From the NCBI RefSeq assembly GCF_902686445.1, contig NC_062219.1, positions 142,582,057 through 142,646,056 of the forward strand: DNA of 64,000 bases, read 5' to 3'. Made by a program: the position numbers and the translations under genes. Source of the stretch: Sciurus carolinensis (Eukaryota > Chordata > Mammalia > Rodentia > Sciuridae). This document shows positions 48,890 through 60,480 of this stretch, in pieces. The notes under the pieces were generated by a model. That model was not told where the DNA came from. It saw nothing but the letters and a program-made list of their open reading frames with translations, and did not search any database. How positions within the stretch are numbered: position 1 is the stretch's first letter; every line of letters starts with the position of its first letter.

Positions 48890-51250
48890 TTCGTAGAGTT
48901 AGGTTCCACCCAGTATCATCCTGCTGTCCAAAGACTTTCTTTTAATGTGACTTATAATGTAGGTCTGCTGGCAGTTGATTTTCCCAAGCTTTTCCTTTTT
49001 GAAAAATTTTCATTTCACTGTCAGTTTTCTAGGATACTTTTATTGAAATATGAATTTCTGACTTTACAGCTTTGTTTTGTTTAGCTTTTTTTTTTCTTTC
49101 AGTATTTTTAAAGATGTCACTCTATTATCTTGTGTTTTAGTCAACTTTTTTGCTGCTGTGACTAAAATACCTGATAACAATTTTAAGGAGGAAAAGTTAA
49201 TTTGGGGCTCATGGTTTCAGAGGTCTCAGTCCATAGACAGCCAGCTCCATTGCCTGGGGCTCAAGGTGAGGCAGAACATCATGGTGGGAGAATGTGGTGG
49301 AGGGAAGCAGCTCACATGAGAGACCCCACTGCCAGATACAAAATGTAAACCCCCAAAGGCACGCCCCCACCGCCCACCTCCTCCAGCCACACCCTACCCC
49401 TTCAGTTACCACTCAGTTAACCCCATCAGGAAGATTAATTCACCAATTGGGTTGACTCTCATAACCCAGTCATTTCACCTCTGAATGTTCTTGTATTATC
49501 TCACATGAGCTCCAGGGAGGACACCTAGTATCTAAACCATAATCTTCCAGATTGGTATTTTGTACTGAGAAGTTTGCGTCTTTTATTCCTGTGTATGCAA
49601 TATGTCTTTTCCTTTGAGTGCCCTCAGTATTTCCCCTTTTTCTCTGGTTTTCAGTCATTTTACTTTGATGTATCAAGGTGTGTGTTATGTATGTGATTTA
49701 CTTTTGTTATGTTACAGTTTTTCAGGTTTGAATAGAAAGCATTTTTCAGTATTTATTTTTTGGGGGAAGGGGCTATTTATCTTGCTTTGGATTCTCTGAG
49801 ACTCTTAGGTGTGTGGTTTTATGTCTTTCATTATTTTTGGAAAATTTTTGACCACTGTCTCTTCAAGTATCTTCTTCCCATTCTCTTCTTTTTCCTCCTC
49901 TGGGATTCCAGTTACATAAATGATAAACCATTTCAAATTGTTCCCTAGTTCTTCAATGTTCTCTCCTCATTTTTCCCTTTTTCTTTCTCTTCTATTTTAA
50001 TTTTAATAATTTATTTTGGTCTATCTTTAATTATTCTTTGTTCGACTGTGTCTTACGTCTTTTGGTTGAGCCTGTTAAAGGAATTCATTTCTGACTTCTT
50101 TTTAACTTTTCTAACATTTACTTTTGACTCTCCTAGTTACCGTCTGCTGAAATTCCCCATTTGTTCATGCGTACCCCATTCTACTAGTCTTTAACACGGT
50201 AATGGTAGCTATTTTAAAGTCTCTGTTTGGTGATTCTACTAGTTGGGCTATCTCAGTCAGGTTCTGTTGATTGCTTTATCTTCCAACAGTGGCTGTTTTT
50301 CCTGTTTTTTTTTTTTTTTTTTTAATGCATCCCATAATTTGTTGTTGTTGAACATAGGACATAGTATATAGAACAGTGGAGACTGAGGTACTTCCTTATT
50401 CCTGGAAGTGAGTGACTTCTGTTAGATCAGTGGTGTGAAGAGTCGATCTGACCTACTCAGGAGTTGAGCCAAGCCTGAGTTTCACTGTTGCTGTGGTCAC
50501 CTTCAGTGCACTGCATGCTCAGGTTCTCGGGAGGTTGCTGATGGTGCCTGTGCTTAGGATGGGAGCCAGGTGCCACAGGGTTGTCAGTCTCAGTGCTCCG
50601 TTGTCAGCTTCTCGCCAGCTCTGCGCTCTGCCTCCAGGAGGGCCTCTCACGCACTTTCCTTCCCAGTGGTGGATTGCTGTTGCTTGTGCCAGACTCTTGA
50701 GGGGCTGTCCTGGTCTCTTTCAATCTTAGATGTGCCCAGTCTGGAGTCTCCAGATAGGGCCTTGTCATCTTTCCTGCCTTTCTGAACCATGGTGACCAGA
50801 CTTTCCCTAAGGTTTGTGAATGGGCCTGGGCAGGAGCGTCCCCTTCTTCCCTCAGCATTCACCCACCTGTCCTGAATGGTTTTCTACTTCACCCCTAGGG
50901 ACAGAGGATTTTTTTCTTGTACCCTTCCCTAAACCAGAGCTGCAGTGGTTTTTTTTGCTGTTCCCTAAGAGTAACAGGATTGACTGTCCTCCATCCAGAG
51001 GTGGCTGTCCCCAGTCTCCTGCCTACCACCCAGTCTTTCCAGGGAATGTCTAGGAGAGACCAGTGGGAAATGTGGATGTCCTTGTGCCAGTTACTAAAGG
51101 CTGACTCGTTAGCCCACATTTGGTCTTAAACAGCAGTCATAATTGATTTCCTCCACACTTGTATGGTGACCAGGTAACACATGCTGTGTGTCCCCTTTCT
51201 CCTTTGGGGGACCTGTCCCTCTTTGAAATCTGTGCTGCTTTGTTGTCTTG
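48890..51250 (-). mobile_element. HAL1-type (half-L1) element, nearly complete, minus strand
   Basis: The antisense HAL1 layout is followed over about 2.3 kb: the ORF1 region at 49560-50280 ('tttactttgatgtatcaagg', 'ttatgtctttcattattttt', 'tctcttcaagtatcttcttc', 'tttaaagtctctgtttggtg'), a T-run at about 50306-50322, then the GC-richer 5' part at 50470-50730 ('cttcagtgcactgcatgctc', 'cttctcgccagctctgcgct', 'gaggggctgtcctggtctct'). It is interrupted by a MaLR LTR at 49137-49541. Frames are broken. Confidence 0.7.
49137..49541 (-). repeat. MaLR-type solo LTR inside the HAL1
   Basis: Antisense order: 'tttagtcaacttttttgctg', 'ctgtgactaaaatacctgat', 'catggtttcagaggtctcag', 'gcagaacatcatggtgggag', 'cagttaaccccatcaggaag', 'tctaaaccataat'. 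It is about 400 bp and is the antisense relative of the LTR at 9040-9402. Confidence 0.65.
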
Positions 51251-52079
51251 CAGGCTCCTCATGATAGGATGAAGAAAAGTTATGATTGCAAGTTATCTTT
51301 TTCTCACTGTTAGGGTGGGAATGACATTCTTTGTAACTTTCTATATCTAAAATTCTGAGTAAAATGTAAATCTAATAACTTTTAGTAATCATTGTTTTTT
51401 AAATTTGAAAAAATAAATGATACATTTAGGAAAAATTTGCAGACACTACAAACTTGAGATTTACTCATTTTAGAATATGGCCGATAGCATGAATGTGTAG
51501 ATAATATCCACATTTTTCTACTTGGCATTTCCTGCTTTAGGTTCCTTTATTCCCTGCTCCCAAACCTTTGGATTGTATCATAGGTGGGCCAGACACTCTT
51601 TTATGCTTGTAAATCTCATGGCATTATCATCTGTCCAGCCGCCCTCACCAGAAATCTGTAGGCCGCATGTGACACCCCTTGTCTGCCGTCAGGTATGCCA
51701 GCAGTCCTCCCGAGTGTCCCGCACGTTGTTTTCAGCCCTAAGGGCGGTGCCTGAGTCCAGGCCTTGACTTCTCTTTGGACTTTTGATGTTGTCTTACAGT
51801 CTCTCATCTCTGCCAGTCTCACTTTCCTCATCTACCTGAGTAATGTTTGAAAATGGTAAATGTGATAGTATAATACTCTTATTTAAAGATAATCTTTTGG
51901 TTTCCCATAACCTTCACAGTAAAGTCCATGTTCTTTCAGTCTGTAGTGTCCCCGACTCCACAGCTGCTCTGGCTTCTGCACACCTCTATAATCTGAACCA
52001 CCTTCTCTCCACGGTTTTCGGCTTTGACCTCTCAAGAGTTTTTGCAGGCACTCACAGCTGCACGCTTCAGATGCCATGT

Positions 52080-52200
52080 CTTAGAGCACTGGTTTCTCAT
52101 ACTTGGCTTTGCATGAGAATCCCAGGGAAACTCTGAAAAATTCCAATGCCTCATCCACATCTGAGATCAATGAAATCAGAGTTTCTTGGAGCATCAAGGT
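52080..52200 (+). repeat. MER5A-like fragment followed by a poly-T tract
   Basis: 'gagcactggtttctcatact' and 'tgcatgagaatcccagggaa' fit MER5-type sequence. A T-run of about 26 follows at 52208-52233 with no SINE body attached. Confidence 0.5.
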
Positions 52201-52455
52201 ATCACTTTTTTTTTTTTTTTTTTTTTTTTTTAGGGCTTGGTTAATTCCTGTTTACTTTTTAAAATTCACTGTGGCAGTGACTCCTCTTGAAATCTTTCTT
52301 GGACCTTCCTACTCTTTCAGGACTGTGTACCCCATAGCATCAGTGATATGCCGTGCTCTGAAAAACAGAAGATATCGGAACATAAGCCATCAGAGTATCA
52401 GTAATTAAATTACTCAAATGCTAACTCTTGATAAAATATAAAATTACCGGGACCA

Positions 52456-52574
52456 GGGGCTGTAGCTGCAGCTCAGTGGTAGAGCACTTGCCTAGCATGT
52501 GTGAGGCACTGGGTTTGATCCTCAGCACCACGTAAAAAATAAGTAAAATGAACGTATTGTGTCCATCTGCAACT
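52456..52574 (+). mobile_element. Long-tailed ID SINE
   Basis: Sense: 'ggggctgtagctgcagctca', 'ggtagagcacttgcctagca', 'ctgggtttgatcctcagcac', then a tail with 'cgtattgtgtccatctgcaa'. It is the sense version of the copies at 21202 and 33053. Confidence 0.88.
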
Positions 52575-52750
52575 TAAAGTACTGTGACTAATTTTCAATG
52601 GTGGGGACGGATAGGAAAGCCTAGCCTCCAAGGACATTTATTGAGTCATCCAGACCAAGAAAAACGTTTTCTATAAATGAATAAAATATTCCATTTTTAG
52701 TACTAGTGTTTTGTTTTTAGTAAACAGCAAAAGTAAAAAATATTTTTCAG

Positions 52751-52832
52751 GACTCAGTGGTCAGTGGTAGAACACTTGCCTGGCATATGTAAGACCCTGG
52801 CTCAATCCCCAGCACTGAAAAAAAAAAAAAAA
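52751..52832 (+). mobile_element. ID SINE
   Basis: Sense ID: 'ggtcagtggtagaacacttg', 'cctggctcaatccccagcac', then 15 A. The first bases of the element are shortened. Confidence 0.8.
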
Positions 52833-53446
52833 TCAGTAAATAGTAAATACAGCAAAAATTTTTGGCTTCCTGGTCCAGGCCATATGGTCTGTGTCCCAGC
52901 TACTCAATTCCACCATTCTGGAATGAAAGTAGTTGTTGAACACAAAAGGATTTTGTTCCCACTAAAACTTTATGGATTCTGAAATTTGAGTTTTGTGTAG
53001 TTTTCAGCTGTCACAAAATATTACTCATATTTTAAACTTTACTAAATGTGGAAATCATTCTTAGGTCATAGACTATACAGAAAAAGGTGGTGGGTCAGAT
53101 GTCAGCTGGCAGCTCATGGATAATACTCTGCCAATCCCTGACTAGAGAACTTTTTCAAATTATAAGTGCATCACCTATCAGAGAATCTAACAAAATCTAG
53201 AATGAAAAAAATCTTGGGATCACCTAATTTGAACACAGATTATTTAAAAATATTTAATTTCTATAAAGAAGGTAGAAAATTATGAACAACCCCCATATGT
53301 AGTCTTTTACAAGTGTCGTGTTTTCATCTTGAGGCATAGAGTATTTTGAGCCTATAGTGAGTTTTTGCTATCAGCTTAACATTGGGTACTCTATGAGGAT
53401 TGAAAAATATATTTAATTGTCTAATGAGACAAGTTTTGTTTTTATG

Positions 53447-53685
53447 ACTTTGGGACATTTTATTTTATTTTGGGGTACTGAGAATTGAACTCAGGGACAC
53501 TTGATCACTGAGCCACATCCTCAGCCCTATTTTGTATTTTATTTAGAGACAGGGTCTCACTGAGTTGCTTAGCACCTCACTTTTACTAAGGCTGACTTTG
53601 AACTCAAGATCCTCCTGCCTCAGCCTCCTGAGCAGCTGGGATTACAGGTGTGCACCATCATACCCAGAAACTTTGGGACATTTTA
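53447..53685 (-). mobile_element. B1-ID dimeric SINE with 16-bp TSD
   Basis: Antisense dimer: 'ggtactgagaattgaactca', 'tcactgagccacatcctcag', 'gagacagggtctcactgagt', 'cctgcctcagcctcctgagc'. A perfect duplication (actttgggacatttta) at 53447-53462 and 53670-53685; body 53463-53669. Confidence 0.93.
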
Positions 53686-53886
53686 GTAAGTATCTCTTAT
53701 GAAGCCTTAGCCTGGAGTAGTGATTTTCCATAGTACCATACATTTTGACTATTTGAGAGAGGTGATAAAAATTGCTTAGGTTTCATCTCCAAAGATTGTT
53801 CAGTTGCTTTTTAGTTAATTCTCAGGAGCAATCATTGGTCTAGTTAAGCATCTTCTCCTTTGATGAATTCAAAGATGGAGTAAAAA

Positions 53887-54112
53887 CTAATTTTTTGGGG
53901 GGGCGTGTGAGTATCGGGAATTGAACTCAAGGGCATTCAACCACTGAGCCACATCCCCAATCCTATTTTGTATTTTATTTAGAGACAGGGTCTCACTGAA
54001 TTGCTTAGTGCCTTACTTTTGCCGAGGCTGGCTTTGAACTCGTGATCCTCCTGCCTCAGCCTCCCAAGCTGCTGGGATTACAGGCGTATGCCACCATGCC
54101 TGGCCTAATTTT
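53887..54112 (-). mobile_element. B1-ID dimeric SINE with 8-bp TSD
   Basis: Antisense dimer: 'atcgggaattgaactcaagg', 'ccactgagccacatccccaa', 'gagacagggtctcactgaat', ending 'gccaccatgcctggc'. Duplication ctaatttt at 53887-53894 and 54105-54112. It is followed after about 23 bp by a dimer in the opposite orientation. Confidence 0.9.
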
Positions 54113-54127
54113 AAAAATAATTTATTA

Positions 54128-54309
54128 GCTGGGTGCAGTGGTGCATGCTTGTAATCCCAGCTACTTGGGAGGCTGAGGCAGGACCATTGCAAATTTGAAG
54201 CCAGTGTCAGCAACTTAGCAAGATCCTGTCTCAAAATGAAAAATAAAAAAGGTTGAGGGATGTAACTCAGTGGTGAAGCCACCCTTGGGTTCAATCCCCA
54301 GTACTGCAG
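54128..54309 (+). mobile_element. B1-ID dimeric SINE, sense, head-to-head with its neighbour
   Basis: Sense dimer: 'gctgggtgcagtggtgcatg', 'ggaggctgaggcaggaccat', 'gatcctgtctcaaaatgaaa', then the ID half 'gttgagggatgtaactcagt' and 'gggttcaatccccagtactg'. It shows the B1-then-ID order of the family directly. Confidence 0.9.
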
Positions 54310-54343
54310 AACTGATCATGATAATGATAAAAACAATATATTT

Positions 54344-56205
54344 GCAGAAAATATTCTTTTTTTAAAAAAATGATTCTATTTAGTTATACATGACAGCAGA
54401 ATGTATTTCTATTCATTGTACACAATTGGTGTGTAGCTTTTCATTTCCCTGGTTGTACAGGATATAGAATCACACCATTCATGCAGATCATACATGTACA
54501 TAGGGTAATGATGTCATCTCATTCCACCATCTTTCCCACCTCTTTGCATCCTCCCCTTCCTTCATTTCCCTCTGGTTAAACGAAAGTTCCTCCAGTCTTC
54601 CCTTACTGCCCTCTGCCCCCATTATGTATCAGCATCCACTTATCAGAGAAGGCATTTGGCTTTTGTTTTTTGCGGGGGGATTGGTTTCTCTTGCTTAGCA
54701 TGATATCCTCCAACTCCATCCATTAACCTGCAGATGCTATAATTTCATTCTTCTTTAAGACTGAGTACTATTCCATTGTTTATATATACCACTGTTTCTT
54801 TATCCATTCATCTGTTGAAAGACATCTAGGTTGATTCCACAATTTAGCTATTGTGAATTGAGCTGCTACAAACATTGGTATGGCTGCATCACTGTAGTAT
54901 GCTGATTTTAAGTCCTTCGGGTATATATAGGCCAAGGAGTGGGATAGCTGGATCAAATGGTGGTACCATTCCCAATTTTCTAAGGAATAGCCATACTGCC
55001 TTACAGAGTGGTTGCACCAATTTGCATCCCTACCAGCAGTGCATAAGTGTACTTTTTTCCCCATGTCCTCACCGGCACATATTGTTGCTTGTATTCTTGA
55101 TAATTGCCATTCTGACTGGAGTGAGATGAAATCTGATTTGCATTTTTATAATTAGTAGTGAACATTTTTTCATATATTTGTTGATCAGTTGTTTATCTTC
55201 TGTAAAGTGTCTGCTGAGTTCCTTAGCCCATTTATTGATTGAATTATTTGTATTTTTGATGTTAGATTTTTTGAGTTCTTTATAAATCCTGGAGATTAGT
55301 GCTCTATCTAAAATGCATGTGGTTAAAGATTTTTTTACTACTCTGTAGGCTCTCTTTTCATGTTATCGTTTCCTTTGCTGAGAAAAAACTTTAGTTTGAA
55401 TCCACCCCATTTATTGATTCTTAATTTTATTTCTTGCACTTTAGGAGTCTTGTTAAGGAAGTCTGGTCCTAAGCTGACATAATGAAGATTTGGGCCTACT
55501 TTTTCTCCTATTTGGTGCAGGGTCAGTCTAATTCCTAGGTCTTGATCCATTTTGAGTTGAGATATGTACAGAGTGAGAGATAGGGGTTTACTTTCATTTT
55601 GCTGCATATGGATTTCCAGTTTTCCCAGCACCACTTGTTGAACAGAAATTAGGAAAACTCCCCCATTCACAATAGCCTCAATTAAAAAAAAATATTTGGG
55701 AATCAATCTAAGAAAATATGTGAAATACCTCTACAATGAAAACTATAGAGCACTAAAGAAGGAAATTAAAGAAAACCTTAGAAGATGGAAAGATCCCCCA
55801 TGTTCTTGGATAGGCAGAATTAATATTGTCAAAATGGCCATACTACCAAAAGTGCTATACAGATTCAATGCAATTCCAATTAAAATCCCGATGCTTTCCT
55901 CATAGAAATAGAGCAAGCAATCATGAAATTCATTTGGAAAAATAAGAGACCCAGAATAGTCAAAACAATCCTTAGCAAGAAGAGTGAAGCAGGAGGTATC
56001 ACAATACCAGACTTTAAAGTATACTACAGAGCTATAGTAACAAAAATGGCATGGTATTAGCACCAAAATAGGTAGACCAATGGTACAGAATAGAAGATAC
56101 AGACAAACCCAAATAAATACAGTTATCTCATACTAGACAAAGGTGTCAAAAACATAGGATGTAGAAAAGATAGCCTCTTCAACAAGTGGTGCAGTAAACA
56201 TTCTT
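54344..56205 (-). mobile_element. L1 with 5' inversion (twin-primed), minus strand
   Basis: 54359 to about 55642 is antisense L1 3' UTR and the end of ORF2 ('cttgcttagcatgatatcct', 'aaggagtgggatagctggat', 'atatggatttccagttttcc'). From about 55643 to 56190 the L1 sequence runs in sense ('ttaggaaaactcccccattc', 'agatggaaagatcccccatg', 'gtgctatacagattcaatgc'). At the junction the two parts share a short piece around caacaagtggtgc. A 15-bp duplication with two mismatches lies at 54344-54358 and 56191-56205. The arrangement is the classic 5' inversion of L1 insertion. ORF2 is not functional. Confidence 0.88.
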
Positions 56206-57985
56206 AAAGTTATTTCAAACTCTTTAAACAGTGAAGAATGTATAAAATAATATCTTCCATCTCCCATCTCATCTATGAAAATCACTGTTAAATCTGTTTG
56301 TTTTTAACAAGTAGGACTGTCCTATATTTTTGACTTGTTTTATGCAATATTTTTAGATATTTGGAGAAATTCTTTTCTCCTAACTATATTTGTGGAGAGA
56401 TTTTTAAAAAGCAAAAAGGATAATTGGTAATTGACTTTGTAATTGGGGCTGATGACAGTTGCAGATCGGGAGCAGAGCCGTTTCTTGTATTGGAGGCTCT
56501 TGCATAGTGATCCCCGTTTCCATTTTTGTGTCTCCTCTTGTCATACATACGTAAGCTACTGAGTCTAGTTAGAACAAATGTAAAGCCAATGCAAGACCAG
56601 GAGAGGGGGTCCTCAAGTTATGTGGGGCTCATATTTGGCTGAATTTACATGGTGCAGTCCACTTGGGAATAATGCTTTCAGTTCCCTTTTACTGCATATG
56701 TCAGAACAATTTCCTGTTACCTAATATGATGTTTTAACTTTGGGCCTTAGAATGTTTTAGTTTAGATATACAGGGGCAAATTCTTCAATTGATTCTATCC
56801 TAGAGACCAATTGCTCAGTGGAGCCAACAGATGAGGGAGGCTGTGGTCTCCCTCCTGGTCTGTTGCTAGTTTCTTCTCCCTGAGGATTGTGGGCACTTCT
56901 CCTGCTCTACCCTCAGGGTCTGCAGCTCTCCTCCGCTGAACCAGTCACAGGTTCCATGTGAATGCCACTTTTGAGACTTGCTTACTCAGAGTGGCCCAGT
57001 TCACAACAGAGCTACGTTGATCTGTCAACTAATTCACAGTAACAGTAGTAACAGGAAAACTAGTATAACTAAATATTCTCAACAGAGTTCAGTTTTTGTT
57101 CATGATGACTATAGTATAATTTTTTTCTTTTTTTAAAAAAAAGAAACATGAAAATAAATTTGAGTTTGAGGTCTTTTTAAAGGGTCAGTTTACTTAAGAA
57201 TAGTACTGGACTGGTCTTTGGAGGACCACTTGAGATCCCATTTTAGTTGTTTGAGTCTTTGATCTTTATCCTGGGCTTTATAAAACATTAAAATTACAGT
57301 TTACTTATTATAGGTACATCTGTTGTTGAGGTCAGTAACAATACATTCAGTAGGAATGCAGTGCTGTGTTTTGTAACATAAGGTAATCCCTTCTTCATAG
57401 TGTTCAATATAGTCAAGAAACTACCGCCCCCTTTTGTGGGAGCGGGCATGGTATCCTACATGGATGCGTGGCAAATTGAAGATGTCCCTTACTGAAGAGC
57501 ATGTGGCCACTGCAGAGCCTCTTCTTGCCTCAGAGTAAAATGAGAAGGGCTTCATGGAAACAGCCCCTCCCCACTCCTTTTATTATTATTTCCTTGTATT
57601 CTAACTTTATTAAGTTTGTTTTAGGAAATTGCATATTTTCACATACAAATATGAGTGATTTAGCTTTCTAACTTTTAATGTATTTGTTAGTAATTGAAGC
57701 TATTTATTTATGAGTGACAATATGATATGAAAGTACCATTTCCTGAGAGCTGGAAGAGAAAATCCCCTAATAGACAAGATTTGTCTGATTTTCTTTAAAT
57801 CACCAGTATCTCTCTCTCCTACTGTCAGTGTGTGCTTGGTGTTAGAACACACATCCCAAATTATGTCACATGTCTCTTCTTATGATTTCAAATTATTTGA
57901 GTTCATTCTGTGTGCCAAATCTTAACAATGTGGCAGGGTAAATCTGAATATTTTTTGAATCTTTTTTATATTCCCCCTTCCTTTT
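56206..57985. other. Intronic DNA between two L1 insertions
   Basis: No repeat or exon recognised with confidence. Confidence 0.4.
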
Positions 57986-58189
57986 CTTAGTAAACTTTTT
58001 TTTATTGTAAACAAATGGGATACATGTTGTTTCTCTATTCGTACATGGAGTCAAGGCATACCATTTGTGTAATCATAAATTTACATAGGGTAATGTTGTT
58101 TGATTTATTCTGTTACATTTTTTCCCTTCCCCCTCACCCCTCTTTTCCCTCTATACCGTCCTTCCTTCCTCCATTCTTACCACCCTCCT

Positions 58190-58225
58190 TAACCCTAACC
58201 CTAAACCTAACCCTAACGCTAACCC
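58190..58225 (-). repeat. Telomere-like (CCCTAA) hexamer array inside L1 3' UTR
   Basis: Six hexamers, four of them exact (TAACCC) and two with one substitution (TAAACC, TAACGC). It lies within the 3' UTR of the L1 at 57990-60159; L1 sequence continues on both sides. Read in L1 sense it is (GGGTTA)-like with several G-triplets. Confidence 0.9.
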
Positions 58226-58248
58226 CTCACATCCCCCATTATATGTCC

Positions 58249-58770
58249 TCATCCGCTTATCAGCGAGATCATTAGTCCTTTAGTTTTTTGAGATTGGCTT
58301 ATCTCACTTAGCATGATATTCTCCAATTTCATCCATTTGCCTGCAAATGCCATAATTTTATCATTCTTTATGGCTGAGTAATATTCCATTGTATATATAT
58401 ATATATACCACAGTTTCTTTATCCATTCATCAATTGAAGGACATCTAGGTTGGTTCCACAATCTGGCTATGGTGAATTGAGCAGCAGTGAACATTGATGT
58501 GGCTATATCTCTGTAGTATGCTGATTTTAAGTCCTTTGGGTATAGGCCAAGGAGTGGGATAGCTGGGTCAAATGGTGGTTCCATTCCAAGCTTTCTGAGG
58601 AATCTCCATACTGCTTTCCAGAGTGGCTGCACTAATTTGCAACCCCACCAGCAATGCATGAGTGTACCTTTTTCCCTACATCCTCTCCAACACCTATTGT
58701 TGCTTGTGTTCTTGATAATCGCCATTCTAATTGGGGTGAGATGGAATCTTAGGATAGTTTTGATTTGCAT
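58249..58770 (-). pseudogene. L1 ORF2 C-terminal fragment
   Basis: A 174-codon frame matching the ORF2p C-terminus: a cysteine-rich segment ([18 protein letters not shown]) and then [18 protein letters not shown] and [20 protein letters not shown]. The cysteine-rich domain is thought to bind nucleic acid. It is separated from the reverse-transcriptase part by the inversion, so no complete protein can be made. Confidence 0.88.
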
Positions 58771-59336
58771 TTCTCTTATTACTAGAGATGTTGAACATTT
58801 TTTTCATATATCTGTTGATTGCTTGTACATCTTCTTCTGTGAAATGTCTGTTCATTTCCTTAGCCCATTTGTTGATTGGATTATTTGTATTCTTGGTGTA
58901 GAGTTTTTTGAGTTCTTTATATATCTGGAAATTAGTGCTCTATCTGAAGTATGAGTGGCAAAGATATTCTCCCACTCTGTAGGCTCTCTCTTCGCATTGC
59001 TGATAAGTTTCCTTTGCTGAGAGAAAGCTTTTTAGTTTGAATCTATCCCAGTTGTTGATTCTTGCTTTTATTTCTTGTGCTATGGGAGTCCTGTTAAGGA
59101 AGTCTGATCCTAAACCAACAAGTTGAAGATTTGGACCTACTTTTTCTTCTATAAGATGCAGGGTCTCTGGTCTGATTCTGAGGTCCTTGATCCATTTTGA
59201 GTTGAGTTTTGTGCAGGGTGAGAGATAGGGGTTTAATTTCATTCTGTTGCATATGGATTTCCAGTTTTCCCAGCACCATTTGTTGAAGAGGCTATCTTTT
59301 CTCCATTGCATATTTTTGGCCCCTTTAACTGAAAGC

Positions 59337-59735
59337 ATTCCCCCCAAAACTGGAACAAGGCAGGGATGCCCTCTTTCACCACTTCTATTCAACTTCGTCC
59401 TTGAAACTCTAGCCAGAGCAATTAGACAAATCAAAGAAATTAAAGGGATACGAATTGGAAAAGAAGAACTCAAACTATCCCTGTTCGCTGATGACATGAT
59501 TATATATTTAGAGGAACCTGGAAATTCCACCAGAAAACTTTTAGAACTCATAAGTGAATTCAGTAAAGTAGCAGGTTACAAGATCAATGCTCATAAATCC
59601 AATGCATTTTTATACATAAGTGATGAATCTTCAGAAAGAGAAATTAGGAAAACTACCCCATTCACAATAGTATCGAAAAAAATAAAATACTTGGGAATCA
59701 ATGTCCACAAAAGAGGTGAAAGACCTCTACAATGA
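59337..59735 (+). pseudogene. L1 ORF2 reverse-transcriptase fragment (inverted part)
   Basis: Open in + frame: [15 protein letters not shown] and the catalytic F-A-D-D motif at 59484-59495, followed by [19 protein letters not shown] frame change near 59700 moves reading to 59701-59943. It is the 5' inverted half of the L1 insertion and is not connected to a start, endonuclease or C-terminal region. Confidence 0.88.
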
Positions 59736-60159
59736 GAACTACAGAACACTAAAGAAAGAAATTCAAGAAAACCTTAGAAGATGGAAAGATCTCCCATGTT
59801 CTTGGATAGGCAGAATTAATATTGTCAAAATGGCCATACTACCTAAAGTGCTATACAGATTCAATGCAATTCCAATTAAAATCCCAATGATGTACCTTAC
59901 AGAAATAGAGCAAGCAATTATGAAATTCATCTGGAAGAATTAAAAAACCCAGAATAGCTAAAGCAATCCTCAGTAGAAAGAGCGAAGCAGGGGGTATCAC
60001 AATACCAGATCTTCAACTCTATTACAAAGCAATAGTAACAAAAACGGCATGGTATTGGTACCAAAATAGACAGGTAGATCAATGGTACAGAATAGAGGAC
60101 ATGGACACAAACCCAAAAAATACAATTTTCTCATACTAGACAAAGGGTAAACCTTTTTT

Positions 60160-60480
60160 AATTTGTATTTCGAGGTAATTGTAGACTCACACAGGTAAAT
60201 GTAGAGAGCTTTGTCCAGTTTGCCCAATGGAGATTTTTTGGAAAATAAGTTTAATATCTATCACACTAGAATATTGACATTGATACATTCCACCAGCCTT
60301 ACTCTGATTTCATCAGACTTGTGCTCTGTGTTCATTTGTGTGTGTTTAGTTCTACACTTTTTAATATGTATCCACCACCACAGTCAAAATATGGGACAGT
60401 CCCATTGCCACAGGATTTCTCATGTGTGCTTTTACATCACATACTTATTTTTAAGAGTTTTTATTTTGTTTTTTAAATTT
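60160..60480 (-). repeat. Old L1M 3' UTR remnant
   Basis: 'ttcgaggtaattgtagactc', 'gtccagtttgcccaatggag', 'gaatattgacattgatacat' and 'ccaccaccacagtcaaaata' follow the antisense of an old L1 tail. It is the target into which the younger L1 was inserted. Confidence 0.55.

Larger units (their letters stand above)
57990..60159 (-). mobile_element. L1 with 5' inversion (twin-primed), minus strand, younger
   Basis: 58003 to about 59330 is antisense L1: 3' UTR (containing telomere-like repeats at 58190-58225), the end of ORF2 (open minus frame 58249-58770) and its upstream part. From about 59331 to 60146 the L1 runs in sense and covers the reverse-transcriptase region. The inverted part ends at 'ctagacaaagg' and the other begins at 'ggccaaaaatatgcaatgg' (read on the minus strand), so the two halves join without loss. 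A likely duplication (gtaaac plus T-run) lies at about 57990-58002 and 60147-60159, ending at a TTTTTT/AA site. Confidence 0.88.

Noticed and set aside
58190..58225. Chromosome end or telomere fusion
   Set aside because: Only six hexamers, and L1 3' UTR continues on both sides.
58940..59551. 203-codon minus-strand frame crossing the L1 inversion
   Set aside because: It joins real ORF2 sequence on one side with antisense sequence on the other; the fusion is an accident of the inversion.
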